Shown here: piece after piece, positions 43,533 through 53,179 of the stretch
Layout: each line of letters begins with the position of its first letter
Numbering within the stretch: position 1 is the stretch's first letter
NCBI GenBank assembly: GCA_910579645.1
Contig: CAJTVK010000005.1
Span: forward strand, 1-64,000
Direction of reading: 5' to 3'
Length of the DNA: 64,000 nucleotides
Source of the DNA: an uncultured Lachnospiraceae bacterium
GTDB lineage: Bacteria; Bacillota; Clostridia; Lachnospirales; Lachnospiraceae
The notes under the pieces: model-generated
What the model was told of the DNA's origin: nothing
Seen by the model: only the letters and a program-made list of their open reading frames with translations
Databases searched by the model: none
Program-made: the position numbers and the translations under genes

Positions 43533-44314
43533 TACAGCTCCCCCGCGCCGATGCCGCCCATAGGCTTCCCTTCCTTTGTAAACCAACCGTCGCCGTTTGT
43601 CAGCACATAATCCTCCCCGTTACGCAAAGCTGCCATAAAATCCTCCATGGACTTCATCCGGCGGCGGAATGCCATGCCGCCCCCAAGCAGCGAAGTACTG
43701 TGGATATCCGAGCCTGCCGTCATGAAAAGCCCGTGTTCCTTTGCATAGGCAATGGCCCGCCTGTCATAAGCCGGGTCGTTATGTGCCGTGCTTCTGCTGC
43801 CGGAGTGCGTGGCATTTATCCCTTCCACGCCGTCCACATATTCCGGATACAGCCGGATTTCCGGTATATAACTCTCTTCCCGGAACGGATGGGCATGGAC
43901 TACCATCCCGCCCCCTGCATGCACAATCCTATACTGTTCCTCCACCGTCGCCGTTTTCAGTTCCGGATGACGCAGCATAAAGGATGCCTCCAGACCGTAA
44001 ATCAGAAATTCCGTTCCCCGGTAACCTGCTTCATATCCGAAAAATACGTCCAGCCCGATCCGCTGTCCCATAGCTGCCGCATCCTCATATCCCTTTGCAA
44101 ACTCTTCCACCCAGTTTTTCCAAGGCAGCCTCCGGTTCACCGCCGTGTTGCCGCCCCAATTGTGATCCGTCACTATGATTCCCGCATACCCTGCCTTTTT
44201 GCAGGCCCTCGCCATCTCTGCGCCGGTATAGTGGGCGCAGGCACTGGCCTGCGAAGTATGCAGATGCGTTTCGTATAAATAAGGGTAATCTTCCAACAGT
44301 TTTATGCCCATCAC
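43532..44314 (-). CDS. PHP-domain phosphoesterase (260 aa)
   Basis: Metal-dependent phosphoesterase fold with E-T-H-L-H-T near 15, T-D-H-N near 49, H-A-H-P near 140 and G-S-D-I-H near 202, which are the four PHP metal motifs. Substrate unknown. It is the first gene of the PHP-sbcD-sbcC run, so may process DNA ends or nucleotides, or simply share a promoter. Confidence 0.8.
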   Translation of the reverse strand: MMGIKLLEDYPYLYETHLHTSQASACAHYTGAEMARACKKAGYAGIIVTDHNWGGNTAVNRRLPWKNWVEEFAKGYEDAAAMGQRIGLDVFFGYEAGYRGTEFLIYGLEASFMLRHPELKTATVEEQYRIVHAGGGMVVHAHPFREESYIPEIRLYPEYVDGVEGINATHSGSRSTAHNDPAYDRRAIAYAKEHGLFMTAGSDIHSTSLLGGGMAFRRRMKSMEDFMAALRNGEDYVLTNGDGWFTKEGKPMGGIGAGEL

Positions 44315-44326
44315 TTACCTCCTTAA

Positions 44327-44480
44327 GAACTGTTAAGAAATAACTTTTCAATAGTGCGCAGGATTTTTCTTCGAGAGTGCCACTCAAAAATCAGGCGCAT
44401 AGCGGGCTATGTAACTGATTTTTGAGTGATACTATCGGAGAAAAAGACAAGCAATATGAAAAGTTATTTCTTGACAGTTC
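44327..44480. repeat. 154-bp MITE-like hairpin element
   Basis: Terminal inverted repeats gaactgttaagaaataactt... (24 bases, one mismatch). The inner part is a perfect 14-bp stem cactcaaaaatcag / ctgatttttgagtg around atagcgggctat. Shares the core tagcccgcta with the element at 56,071. No coding capacity. Looks like a small mobile repeat or structured RNA. Confidence 0.7.
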
Positions 44481-44496
44481 CGCCCCCTATAAGCGG

Positions 44497-44527
44497 AATA
44501 AGTCCCCGACATAATCGGGAACTTATT
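44497..44527 (-). terminator. hairpin after cheR
   Basis: aataagtccccga / tcgggaacttatt, 13-bp arms with one mismatch, 4 bases beyond the cheR stop on the minus strand. Lacks a strong T-run. Confidence 0.55.
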
Positions 44528-44530
44528 TTG

Positions 44531-45307
44531 TCACATCTTTTCATAAAAAAAGGAATTCTTTCTTGCATAGCCAATATCTTTATAATTAATAATCTGCTCC
44601 GTGCTGCCGATAAACAGCACCCCTTTGTTAGCCAATGACTTATGGAACTTGACAAACACCTCATCCTTGGCTTCTTCCGTAAAATAAATCAGCACATTCC
44701 GGCAGACAATCATCTGCCAGCCTTCCCCGTAACTGTCCTTCAGGAGATTATGCTGGCTGAATTCCACCCGCCTCTTTACCTCTTCCGATATCTGATACGA
44801 CAAACCCACTTTCGTAAAAAACTTCTTTTTCAGATCATCCGGCACACTGGCAATGCTCTTGTCATTGTATAAACCAACTTTTGCTTTTGCAATCACCTGT
44901 TTATCCAAATCGGTCGCATGGATTTTTATCTGATCCAACGGAATATGCCGCGACAGTGCCATCACAAGGGAATATGGCTCGTCGCCTGTGGAACATGCAG
45001 CACTCCATATTTTCAGATGTTTTCCGAATTTTCCGATAAGCCCCGGTATGATTTCCTGATCCATTACCCGCCACTGGTCAGGATTACGGTAGAATTCCGA
45101 CACATTGATGGTAAGATAATTTATAAATTCTTCGAACTTGGTATTATTTCCCTTAATAAATGCAATATACTTATCGTATCCGGATACGCCGTTTTTCGAT
45201 ATCAATGTATCAATACGGCGTTTCATCTGTTTTTCCTTGTAAGCATTTAAGTCAATCTTCGTAAGGTCATATACTGCATTCTTAAACCATTCATAATCAC
45301 ATGCCAT
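44531..45307 (-). CDS. cheR: chemotaxis methyltransferase CheR (258 aa)
   Basis: Adds methyl groups to chemoreceptor glutamates using SAM. N-terminal helical domain then T-I-N-V-S-E-F-Y-R-N near 67; SAM-binding A-A-C-S-T-G-D-E-P-Y near 104; I-H-A-T-D-L-D near 128; V-C-R-N-V-L-I-Y-F near 202. No other chemotaxis gene nearby, so its receptors lie elsewhere. Confidence 0.9.
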   Translation of the reverse strand: MACDYEWFKNAVYDLTKIDLNAYKEKQMKRRIDTLISKNGVSGYDKYIAFIKGNNTKFEEFINYLTINVSEFYRNPDQWRVMDQEIIPGLIGKFGKHLKIWSAACSTGDEPYSLVMALSRHIPLDQIKIHATDLDKQVIAKAKVGLYNDKSIASVPDDLKKKFFTKVGLSYQISEEVKRRVEFSQHNLLKDSYGEGWQMIVCRNVLIYFTEEAKDEVFVKFHKSLANKGVLFIGSTEQIINYKDIGYARKNSFFYEKM

Positions 45308-45369
45308 GTCATTTACCTGCCGCTATTCATATTTAATGATAACACATTTAATGATAATCCAAATACACC

Positions 45370-45406
45370 CCGGAAATGTCAGGAGCAGCCGTCCCGGCAT
45401 TTCCGG
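45370..45406. terminator. hairpin between rpsA and cheR
   Basis: ccggaaatg / catttccgg, perfect 9-bp arms with a 19-base loop, 46 bases past the rpsA stop on the minus strand. A probable transcript end, though no T-run is present. Confidence 0.45.
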
Positions 45407-45451
45407 AATAACCGTTACTATTTACTTTGTGAACCGTAAGGAATCACCTGC

Positions 45452-46597
45452 TTATTCCTCTGTACCTTCTTCCTGCTCATTAGCAATCACTGCGTCAATA
45501 TCCACGGAAACAACATCTTCCTCCGCTGCCGCTTCCTTCTGCTCCTGCGCAAGCATAGCTTTCACGCTTAAGCTTATTTTCCTGTCTTCATTGTTGAAGT
45601 CAACTACTTTAGCCGTCACTTCATCGCCGATTTTCAGCACGTCCGCAGGCTTTTCAATATGTTCTTTGGAAATCTGGGACACATGAAGCAGTGCGTCCAC
45701 TCCCGGCTCCAATTCCACGAATGCGCCGAAATCAGTCATCCTTGCCACTTTTCCGGTAACTACGTTGCCTACCGCATATTTCTCTGCGGCATCCTTCCAA
45801 GGATTCTGGTCTTCGAATTTAAGGCTGAGGGCAATCTTGCTGCCGGAAATTTCCTTAATGAGCACTTTCAGTTTCTCGCCCACTTTGAATACTTTCTTCG
45901 GGTTCTCCACTCTGCCCCAAGACATTTCGGAGATATGAAGCAGGCCGTCTGCGCCGCCCAAGTCGATGAATGCGCCGAAATCGGTCACATTCTTTACCAC
46001 GCCTTCCACGGTGTCCCCTTCGCTGATGGATTCAAACAGTTTCTTCTGAAGTTCTGCTTTTTCGGCAAGAATCAGCTGCTTACGGTCGCCGATATATCTT
46101 CTTCTCTTAGGATTATATTCACTGATGACAAATTGGATTTCCTGTCCTGCATATTTGGTCAGATCCTTTTCATATACGTCCGACACAAGGCTGGCAGGGA
46201 TAAATATCCTGACTTCCTCCACCACTACGCTCAGGCCGCCGTCCAATACCTGCGCCACTTTTGCGGTAAGCACTTCCCTGTTGTTGTACGCTTCCTCAAT
46301 TCTCTTGTTCCCTCTGTCTGCGGCGAGCCTTTTGTAAGTAAGAAGAACCTGTCCTTCGCCGTCGTTTACTTTAAGAACCTTCACCTCCATGGTGTCGCCA
46401 GGTTTGGCAATTGTCGTAAGGTCTACGTTAGGCTCGTTGGTATATTCGTGCCTTGTTAAAATACCGTCTGATTTATAGCCGATGTTGAGAATAATCTCTT
46501 CAGGTTTTACATCGATGACTGTACCTTCAACTACCTCTCCTGCATGTATTGTCTTAAATGATTCTTCTAACATTTGTTCAAAAGTTAATTCTGACAT
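45452..46597 (-). CDS. rpsA: S1 RNA-binding protein, RpsA-like (381 aa)
   Basis: Four S1 domains: near 15-85, 100-165, 185-255 and 270-340, shown by G-x-V-x-x-V/M-x-D-F-G-A-F-V/I-x-L/D and L-L-H-I/V-S. Shorter than the six-domain proteobacterial protein, normal for Firmicutes. Ribosome-linked mRNA binding or translation role. Overlaps ispH by 20 bases; the cmk-ispH-rpsA order is conserved in Clostridia. Confidence 0.9.
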   Translation of the reverse strand: MSELTFEQMLEESFKTIHAGEVVEGTVIDVKPEEIILNIGYKSDGILTRHEYTNEPNVDLTTIAKPGDTMEVKVLKVNDGEGQVLLTYKRLAADRGNKRIEEAYNNREVLTAKVAQVLDGGLSVVVEEVRIFIPASLVSDVYEKDLTKYAGQEIQFVISEYNPKRRRYIGDRKQLILAEKAELQKKLFESISEGDTVEGVVKNVTDFGAFIDLGGADGLLHISEMSWGRVENPKKVFKVGEKLKVLIKEISGSKIALSLKFEDQNPWKDAAEKYAVGNVVTGKVARMTDFGAFVELEPGVDALLHVSQISKEHIEKPADVLKIGDEVTAKVVDFNNEDRKISLSVKAMLAQEQKEAAAEEDVVSVDIDAVIANEQEEGTEE

Positions 46598-47444
46598 AAT
46601 TTTGAACCTCCTCGATTATATTGTTTGGGGTCGATGCCCCGGCAGTAATACCGACCGATGAAGCAGCTTTAGGTAGTTCTAAACGCAAGTCATCCAATGT
46701 CTGTATAAAATAGGTAGATTCACACTCTTCCTTACAGATATCGTATAACTTTCTTGAGTTGGAACTGTGTGCATCTCCTATTACAATCATACTTCCAACC
46801 TGAGACGCAATCTGCCTCGCCTCAGTCTGCCTTTCTTCCGTTGCGTTACATATAGTATTCACAACAATACCATTGTAACCTCTTTTCAAAAAAATTTCAA
46901 CTAATTCTTTAAATTTGTTGTAGTTAAATGTCGTTTGGGACACAATAAACCATTCCCGGTCTTTCAAAGCAAGATTTTTTTCATCCTCCGCAAAAGCTTT
47001 GGCCTCTTCCGCCGACTCAATGACCACCGCATCCGAAGCCGCCCAGCCCCGTATGCCCTCCACTTCCGGATGTCCCGGATTGCCTATGATAATCAGCCGC
47101 TTTCCCGCACCGCTTTCTTTTTCCGCAATGTTATGGATTCTTTTCACGAAAGGACAGGTCGCGTCCACGCATTCCAGCCCCCGCGCTTCAATCGCCTCAT
47201 AAATCTCCTTGGCCACGCCGTGAGAGCGTATTACAACCGTCCCCTCCGTGACCTGTTCCAATTCCTCCTTCCCGTTTATTACCGTAACACCTTTTTTCTC
47301 CAAGTCCCTGACCACTTCTCCGTTATGGATAATCGGCCCGTAAGTATAAATCTTCTTTCCTTTTTTGGTCTGTTCATATACTTTTTCCACGGCACGCTTC
47401 ACGCCGAAACAAAACCCTGCGCTTTTGGCAACTGTCACTTCCAT
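46578..47444 (-). CDS. ispH: HMB-PP reductase IspH (288 aa)
   Basis: Last enzyme of the MEP isoprenoid pathway, forming IPP and DMAPP; carries a [4Fe-4S] cluster. Start M-E-V-T-V-A-K-S-A-G-F-C-F-G at 47,444. Cluster cysteines: G-F-C-F-G (Cys 12), A-T-C-P-F (near 96) and I-C-N-A-T (near 197). Full length. Often fused to S1 domains in Clostridia; here separate and overlapping. Confidence 0.95.
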   Translation of the reverse strand: MEVTVAKSAGFCFGVKRAVEKVYEQTKKGKKIYTYGPIIHNGEVVRDLEKKGVTVINGKEELEQVTEGTVVIRSHGVAKEIYEAIEARGLECVDATCPFVKRIHNIAEKESGAGKRLIIIGNPGHPEVEGIRGWAASDAVVIESAEEAKAFAEDEKNLALKDREWFIVSQTTFNYNKFKELVEIFLKRGYNGIVVNTICNATEERQTEARQIASQVGSMIVIGDAHSSNSRKLYDICKEECESTYFIQTLDDLRLELPKAASSVGITAGASTPNNIIEEVQNYVRINF

Positions 47445-47555
47445 TTTTCCGATTCCTTTCCCCGGTACTCCATCCGGCCTGCCCTGCCTCTGCCTGTTCC
47501 GCACGGCTGCCGCGTTAAAATTTCCGGCCGCAGCACCGCATCTCCATGAAATTTT

Positions 47556-48212
47556 TTACCTGCACAGTGAAATGATTTTTTCCACTACTTCATCCACATC
47601 CATCTCGGAGGAATCCACAAGTACCGCATCCTCCGCCTGACGCAGCGGCGAAATCTCCCGATTCATGTCCCTCTCGTCCCGCTCGATGATATCTTTCTCT
47701 ATCTGCGCAAGGTCACAGCTTTCCCCTCTCGCCCGCAGTTCCTCATATCTTCTCATGGCACGGACCCTGCTGCTGGCCGTCAGATATACCTTCACGTCGG
47801 CATCCGGAAGCACACAGGTACCGATATCCCTGCCGTCCATAACCACATCCGCATTTTTGGCCAGAAGCTGCTGCAATTCCACCAGCTTCTTCCTCACCTC
47901 CGGATTGGTACTGCAGACAGAAGTCATATTCCCTACTTCTTCCGTCCGGATAAAGCCGTTTACGTTTTCCCCGTTCAGAAAGACTACCTGCTCCCCGTCC
48001 ACATAGGAAATCGTAATATCCGCTTCCTTACATTTCTCGCCGATCTGCTGCTGATCCTCTTTCCCGATTCCGCTGCGCAGGAAATAAAGCCCCATGGCAC
48101 GGTACATTGCGCCCGTGTCCACATAAATAAATTTCTTCTCCTTGGCTATTCGCTTCGCTATCGTGCTCTTCCCCGCCCCGGCAGGGCCGTCTATCGCAAT
48201 ATTGTAACTCAT
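47556..48212 (-). CDS. cmk: cytidylate kinase (218 aa)
   Basis: Phosphorylates CMP and dCMP. P-loop G-P-A-G-A-G-K-S-T near 10; D-T-G-A-M-Y-R near 32; D-G-R-D-I-G-T near 127. Ribosome site aaaggag. Usual length. First gene of the cmk-ispH-rpsA group. Confidence 0.95.
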   Translation of the reverse strand: MSYNIAIDGPAGAGKSTIAKRIAKEKKFIYVDTGAMYRAMGLYFLRSGIGKEDQQQIGEKCKEADITISYVDGEQVVFLNGENVNGFIRTEEVGNMTSVCSTNPEVRKKLVELQQLLAKNADVVMDGRDIGTCVLPDADVKVYLTASSRVRAMRRYEELRARGESCDLAQIEKDIIERDERDMNREISPLRQAEDAVLVDSSEMDVDEVVEKIISLCR

Positions 48213-48319
48213 GGCAATCTCCTTTCAGATTAGACTATTCTATTCCTTATCCTATTTCCTTAGGCAGCCGGCCAAACAGTTCCCAAAGCCAACGTTTCAT
48301 TGGTTTGGCCATTTGGCGG

Positions 48320-48904
48320 CTACAGCCAGACCCTTGCTTTTTTATCGTACAAATCCCGGCATAAAATATATTTTTTTTCGGTAACCGCTATGCCCAGCCG
48401 CTCCAGATACTTTTCCTCTTCCTCCACAAAACAAAACCCGCATTTTTCTATCACCCGCCGCGACCGGGAATTTGCCGAAAAATGACAGACGGTAAGAGCC
48501 TCCAAGCCGTATTCCCCGAAAGAGGTTTTTATCACTTCCGACACGGCTTCCGTCATCAGTCCCTGCCCCCAATACTCTTTCGAGAGCACATAACCGATTT
48601 CCTTTAGTTTAAGATTTCTATATTCCGGAACCTCATTTGCCCAAGACCTGTGCAGCCCGAAAGAACCGATGACTTTATTGTTCTGCCTGCAGACAATGGC
48701 AAAGACCTCTTCCTCGTCTATGAAAGACCGCAGAATCTCCTCCGAAACCTGTCTTGACTCATGATGCCTCCATCCTGCCATCTCCCCTACGCCCTCCACG
48801 GAAGCATATTCATAAAAATCATCCACATCCGCTTCTGTCCAAGGACGCAGAACCAAACGCTCCGTTTCTATCCTTTTATCCGATACGGGTATCCGCACCT
48901 CCAT
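48320..48904 (-). CDS. GNAT acetyltransferase, RimJ/RimL type (194 aa)
   Basis: I-E-T-E-R-L-V-L-R-P-W near 12 begins this family; the acetyl-CoA loop Y-W-G-Q-G-L-M-T-E-A is near 115; N-S-R-S-R-R-V-I-E-K-C-G-F near 150. Substrate unknown (protein N-terminus or small molecule). Confidence 0.85.
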   Translation of the reverse strand: MEVRIPVSDKRIETERLVLRPWTEADVDDFYEYASVEGVGEMAGWRHHESRQVSEEILRSFIDEEEVFAIVCRQNNKVIGSFGLHRSWANEVPEYRNLKLKEIGYVLSKEYWGQGLMTEAVSEVIKTSFGEYGLEALTVCHFSANSRSRRVIEKCGFCFVEEEEKYLERLGIAVTEKKYILCRDLYDKKARVWL

Positions 48905-48922
48905 AGTTACGGCCTCCTTCTC

Positions 48923-50290
48923 CTATCCTTCCGCTGCGGACGCACCGGCCGCATACCCGGTAGACCAGGCAATCTGCAGATTGAATCCGCCGGTCAGCGC
49001 ATCCACATCCAAAATCTCCCCTGCAAAATACAGTCCCTTCACCTTTTTGGATTCCATCGTGGAAGGATTCACTTCCTTTACATGAATGCCGCCTCTGGTA
49101 ATGACCGCCTCCGCATAATCCCTCGTTCCCTCCACCGTCATTTCCAAGTTTTTCATAAGCCGGGCAAACTGCTGCCGTTCTTCCTTCGTTATCCCGCACA
49201 CTTTCTTTTCCCCGTCTATGCCGGACAACATAACCATCACCGGAATCAGTTTTGCCGGAAACAGCCCACCCAAAGCATTTTTAAACTGTTTGTTCCGGTT
49301 TTCCTCGAAATCCCTCAGAAGCCGTCTGTCCAACTGTTCCGGCGACAGCGCAGGCTTTAAGTCTATATGCAGTTTTACCTCCCGCCGCTTCTTACCTCCT
49401 GCATAAAAGCTGCTGGCACTCAGGATAAGAGGGCCGCTTACGCCGAAATGGGTAAACAGCATCTCCCCAAACCCCTCATAAAAAGGCTTCTTCCCCTTCT
49501 CCGACAGTTCCAAAGACACATTCTTCAATGACAGCCCCTGCAGCTGCCTGCACCACGGTTCCCTTATAGTAAAAGGAACCAACGCCGGAAATGTTTCCTT
49601 TACCGTATGCCCTGCCTCCGCCGCCATCCGGTAACCGTCTCCGGTAGAGCCTGTCAGCGGATAAGCCAGCCCTCCGGTCGCCACTATCACTGCGTCTGCC
49701 TTTACGGCCGTCCCGTCCGCCAGCCTTACGCCCTTTACCGTTTTTATATCGGAAGGAATCCCTCCGTCTGCCATAGTACTTTTGTCCGGCGAAGCTTTTT
49801 TATCCGCCGAGACTTCTCTATCCGATAAAGCTTCTCCGTCCGGCAGCGCTTCTTTGCCCGGCTCCTTCTCTTCCCCTTCCAGTATCAGTGCCTTCACTTC
49901 TTTCCCCAGCCGCAGTTCCGCCCCCTGCTTCTTCAGCTGGCCGGTCAAGGCCGCTATGACATCCGAAGAATGGTCGGAAACAGGAAACACCCTTTCGCCC
50001 CGCTCCGTTTTCAAAGCACATCCCGCCTTCTCAAACCACTCCATCACCCTGCGGTTATCAAAACCGTAAAACGCACTGTACAAAAACTTCGGATTGGTGA
50101 CCACATGCCCGAACAATTCTTCCGGTTCACAGGCATTGGTCAGATTGCATCTGCCTTTGCCCGTAATAAACAGCTTCCGCCCCGGTTTCTCATTCTTTTC
50201 AAACAGAACCACCCGGCAGCCCTGCCGTGCCGCCTCCGCGGCAGCCATCATCCCGGCGGCGCCGCCTCCAATTACAATCACTTTTCTCAT
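48923..50290 (-). CDS. BaiN/HI0933-family flavoprotein with repeat insert (455 aa)
   Basis: Start M-R-K-V-I-V-I-G-G-G-A-A-G-M at 50,290. FAD motifs: G-G-G-A-A-G near 8, K-P-G-R-K-L-F-I-T-G-K-G-R-C-N near 37-50, A-T-G-G-L-A-Y-P near 204 and the C-terminal G-E-I-L-D-V-D. Related proteins include BaiN of bile-acid dehydroxylation, but many members have other roles. About residues 138-185 are a low-complexity insert from 18-bp DNA repeats. Confidence 0.82.
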   Translation of the reverse strand: MRKVIVIGGGAAGMMAAAEAARQGCRVVLFEKNEKPGRKLFITGKGRCNLTNACEPEELFGHVVTNPKFLYSAFYGFDNRRVMEWFEKAGCALKTERGERVFPVSDHSSDVIAALTGQLKKQGAELRLGKEVKALILEGEEKEPGKEALPDGEALSDREVSADKKASPDKSTMADGGIPSDIKTVKGVRLADGTAVKADAVIVATGGLAYPLTGSTGDGYRMAAEAGHTVKETFPALVPFTIREPWCRQLQGLSLKNVSLELSEKGKKPFYEGFGEMLFTHFGVSGPLILSASSFYAGGKKRREVKLHIDLKPALSPEQLDRRLLRDFEENRNKQFKNALGGLFPAKLIPVMVMLSGIDGEKKVCGITKEERQQFARLMKNLEMTVEGTRDYAEAVITRGGIHVKEVNPSTMESKKVKGLYFAGEILDVDALTGGFNLQIAWSTGYAAGASAAEG

Positions 50291-50374
50291 TCTCTCCGAT
50301 TCCTCTGCTTTCTTCGGATAAACCAATCCTGTCCGCCGGACAGCAGCCCCCTTCCCCCGTTGTACGCGGCCGTA

Positions 50375-51343
50375 TCACAGGCCCGACGCACCGTCTTCCT
50401 GCCGCAGGGCATCCGTCCCTTTCATCAGCGGGTAATCCAACATCGGCTCTTCATCTATAAAATTAATTTCGTCATTCAGATATACCTGATAGTTGTTCCA
50501 GACTTTCTCCAATTCTTCCAGGTTCTGCTTCACCTGGGCAGGCCTTTTCAGGCACAGTGCCACCATCAGGGCATTGATCAGGCTCAAAGGCGCCACCAAA
50601 GAGTCCACAATGGAGACCATATCGCTTCTGGCAAGCAGATTACAGGAAGAATACAGATTCATGGGCGAATGGACACTGTCCGTAATGGCAATTACCTTTG
50701 CGTTCCTGTCATTGGCAAATTCCATTGCTTTCAGCGTACGCATGGAATATCTGGGAAAACTGATTCCCACCATAGCGTCGCGCTCATTAATCCGGATCAT
50801 CTGTTCAAAGATTTCGCTCACGCTGGTAGTCCGAAGCAATATGACATTTCCCCGGATCATATTCAGATAAAACTGCAGGAAGCCGGCCAGCGGCTCACAG
50901 CTGCGGATACCTACCACATATACCGTTTCCGCCTCCAATATAATATCCACTGCCATCTCAAAGGACGTGCCGTCCAGATGGTCTATGGTATCCTGGATTT
51001 TCTCTATGTCCGACTGCAGCACGGAGGTAAGCACTTCCGACTGTGTCCGCCTTCCGTATTTCACCCCGATTTTCTGCACCGAATTCAGCTTGTCCTTCAC
51101 CCACTCTTCCAAAGCCGCCTGAAATTCCGGATATCCGTCATATCCGATTCCGGAAGCAAAGCGCACCACTGTAGATTCGCTGACTCCTACCGTTTCCCCC
51201 AATTTCGCTGCCGTCATAAACACTGCCTGCTCGTAAGATCCGGTAATATAAGCAGCAATCGCTTTATGGCTCTTGCTCATCTTCGGATACCTGTCACTTA
51301 TCCTCGATATAATATCGCCGCCCGTTTTATCGCTCTTCTCCAT
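50375..51343 (-). CDS. RpiR-family regulator (322 aa)
   Basis: N-terminal helix-turn-helix (V-S-E-S-T-V-V-R-F near 55) and C-terminal SIS sugar-phosphate domain (about 130-270; V-V-G-I-R-S, G-I-S-F-P-R-Y-S). These regulators sense phosphosugars. No sugar-use operon is adjacent, so the target is unknown. Confidence 0.85.
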   Translation of the reverse strand: MEKSDKTGGDIISRISDRYPKMSKSHKAIAAYITGSYEQAVFMTAAKLGETVGVSESTVVRFASGIGYDGYPEFQAALEEWVKDKLNSVQKIGVKYGRRTQSEVLTSVLQSDIEKIQDTIDHLDGTSFEMAVDIILEAETVYVVGIRSCEPLAGFLQFYLNMIRGNVILLRTTSVSEIFEQMIRINERDAMVGISFPRYSMRTLKAMEFANDRNAKVIAITDSVHSPMNLYSSCNLLARSDMVSIVDSLVAPLSLINALMVALCLKRPAQVKQNLEELEKVWNNYQVYLNDEINFIDEEPMLDYPLMKGTDALRQEDGASGL

Positions 51344-51522
51344 CTGTACCTGCCCTTTTCTTCCTTCCTAAAGTATATCTGACTGTCCATATCCCTGCCC
51401 ATTCCCATAATCCCAAATCAGTATAACATATCTGATATGAGATTTCACTAACTATTTGGATACACGCAGAAAAACCCAAATTGATTTCCGTAAAATACAC
51501 ATAAGATTTATCCCAAAAGACT

Positions 51523-51552
51523 TTGTCAATATCCCCCCACCTATGATAATAT
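51523..51552 (+). promoter_or_regulatory. promoter of polymerase/YolD operon
   Basis: TTGTCA, 18-base spacer and TAATAT. No LexA-type operator was recognised in the leader (51,553-51,646). The ribosome site caggag precedes the ATG. Confidence 0.45.
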
Positions 51553-51646
51553 AAAACTATCAAAACATGGAATAATAATAAAATATGGAATAATGAAGAA
51601 ATAGAATAATAAGAAGAAAGAATCTGACAGCAGGAGATGAAAAAAC

Positions 51647-53179
51647 ATGGAACGGAACCGCACTTATATTGCCATTGACTTAAAATCTTTCTACGCTTCC
51701 GTGGAATGCGTAGAAAGGCAGCTGGATCCCATGAACACAAATCTGGTTGTGGCCGATGCATCAAGGACGGAAAAAACAATCTGTCTGGCCGTATCCCCTG
51801 CCCTGAAATCCTATGGCATTTCCGGCCGGGCAAGACTGTTCGAAGTCGTGCAGAGAGTCAGGGATGTGAATCTTCAGCGTAAAGCTCACGCCCCGGAACA
51901 CAAATTCCTCGGTGAATCCTATTTTGCGGACGAACTGCGGCAGCACCCGGAATTTTCCGTCTCCTACATCATCGCCCCTCCCCGCATGGCACACTATATG
52001 GAATACAGTGCCAAAATATATGAAATTTATCTCAAATATATTGCTCCGGAGGACATCCATGTATATTCCATTGACGAAGTATTTATCGATGCCACCGCCT
52101 ACTTAAAGACCTATTCCCTCACAGGCAGGGAATTTGCCATGAAAATCATGCAGGACATCTTCACGCAGACCGGCATCACTGCCACTGCCGGCATCGGCAC
52201 AAACCTTTATCTATGCAAGGTCGCCATGGATATTGTGGCAAAGCATGTGGAGCCCGACAAAAACGGAACCCGCATTGTCGAACTGGATGAAATGAAATAT
52301 CGGGAACTTTTATGGGATCATAAGCCCATTACCGACTTCTGGCGGGTCGGCCACGGATATGCCAAAAAGTTAGCGGAAAACGGAATGTTCACCATGGGAG
52401 ATATCGCCAGATGCTCCGTGGGCAGTGACCGGAACTATTATAATGAAGAACTGCTATATAAATTATTCGGAATCAATGCCGAACTTCTCATTGACCATGC
52501 ATGGGGATGGGAGCCCGTGACACTGGATCTCATTAAGCAATATAAGCCGGAAACAAACTGCTTAAGTTCCGGCCAGGTACTCCAATGCCCTTACGACTTT
52601 GAAATGGCAAGGCTCATTGTCAAAGAAATGACCGACATGCTTGTCCTGGATCTGGTGGAAAAGAAGCTGATCACAGACCAGATAACGCTTACCATCGGGT
52701 ATGATGCCGACAATCTGAAAAATCCTGAAATCAGCAGAAACTACCAAGGGGAAGTCACCGTAAATCACTACGGAAAAAAAGTCCCGAAGCATGCCCACGG
52801 CACAGCCAATCTCGGGAAACCCACATCCTCTGCCCGGCAAATCATGGAGGCCGTCCTAAACCTTTACGGACGCATCGCGGACCCTCAGCTTCTCATCCGC
52901 AGAATTAATATTACGGCAAATCATCTGACTGACGAATCCGCAGCCAAAGAACCGGGACAGGACTCCTTCGTCCAAATGGATTTGTTTACGGATTACGAAG
53001 CCTTGGAAAAGCAGAAGGAAAAAGAGGAAGCCGCCTTGAAAAAAGAACGGGCAATGCAGGAGGCCATTCTTTCCGTCCGAAAAAAATACGGAAAGAATGC
53101 CATTTTAAAAGGCATGAATCTGGAGAAAGGCGCGACGGCCATCGAAAGAAATCATCAGATTGGAGGACATAAAGCATAA
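51647..53179 (+). CDS. Y-family DNA polymerase, UvrX/YqjW-like (510 aa)
   Basis: Error-prone polymerase for lesion bypass. Active-site motifs: A-I-D-L-K-S-F-Y-A-S-V near 8 and Y-S-I-D-E-V-F-I-D near 138; helix-hairpin-helix region near 235. The C-terminal charged coil (residues 440-490) follows the little finger. The stop overlaps the next start (TAATG). Opposite strand to flanking genes. Confidence 0.9.
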   Translation: MERNRTYIAIDLKSFYASVECVERQLDPMNTNLVVADASRTEKTICLAVSPALKSYGISGRARLFEVVQRVRDVNLQRKAHAPEHKFLGESYFADELRQHPEFSVSYIIAPPRMAHYMEYSAKIYEIYLKYIAPEDIHVYSIDEVFIDATAYLKTYSLTGREFAMKIMQDIFTQTGITATAGIGTNLYLCKVAMDIVAKHVEPDKNGTRIVELDEMKYRELLWDHKPITDFWRVGHGYAKKLAENGMFTMGDIARCSVGSDRNYYNEELLYKLFGINAELLIDHAWGWEPVTLDLIKQYKPETNCLSSGQVLQCPYDFEMARLIVKEMTDMLVLDLVEKKLITDQITLTIGYDADNLKNPEISRNYQGEVTVNHYGKKVPKHAHGTANLGKPTSSARQIMEAVLNLYGRIADPQLLIRRINITANHLTDESAAKEPGQDSFVQMDLFTDYEALEKQKEKEEAALKKERAMQEAILSVRKKYGKNAILKGMNLEKGATAIERNHQIGGHKA

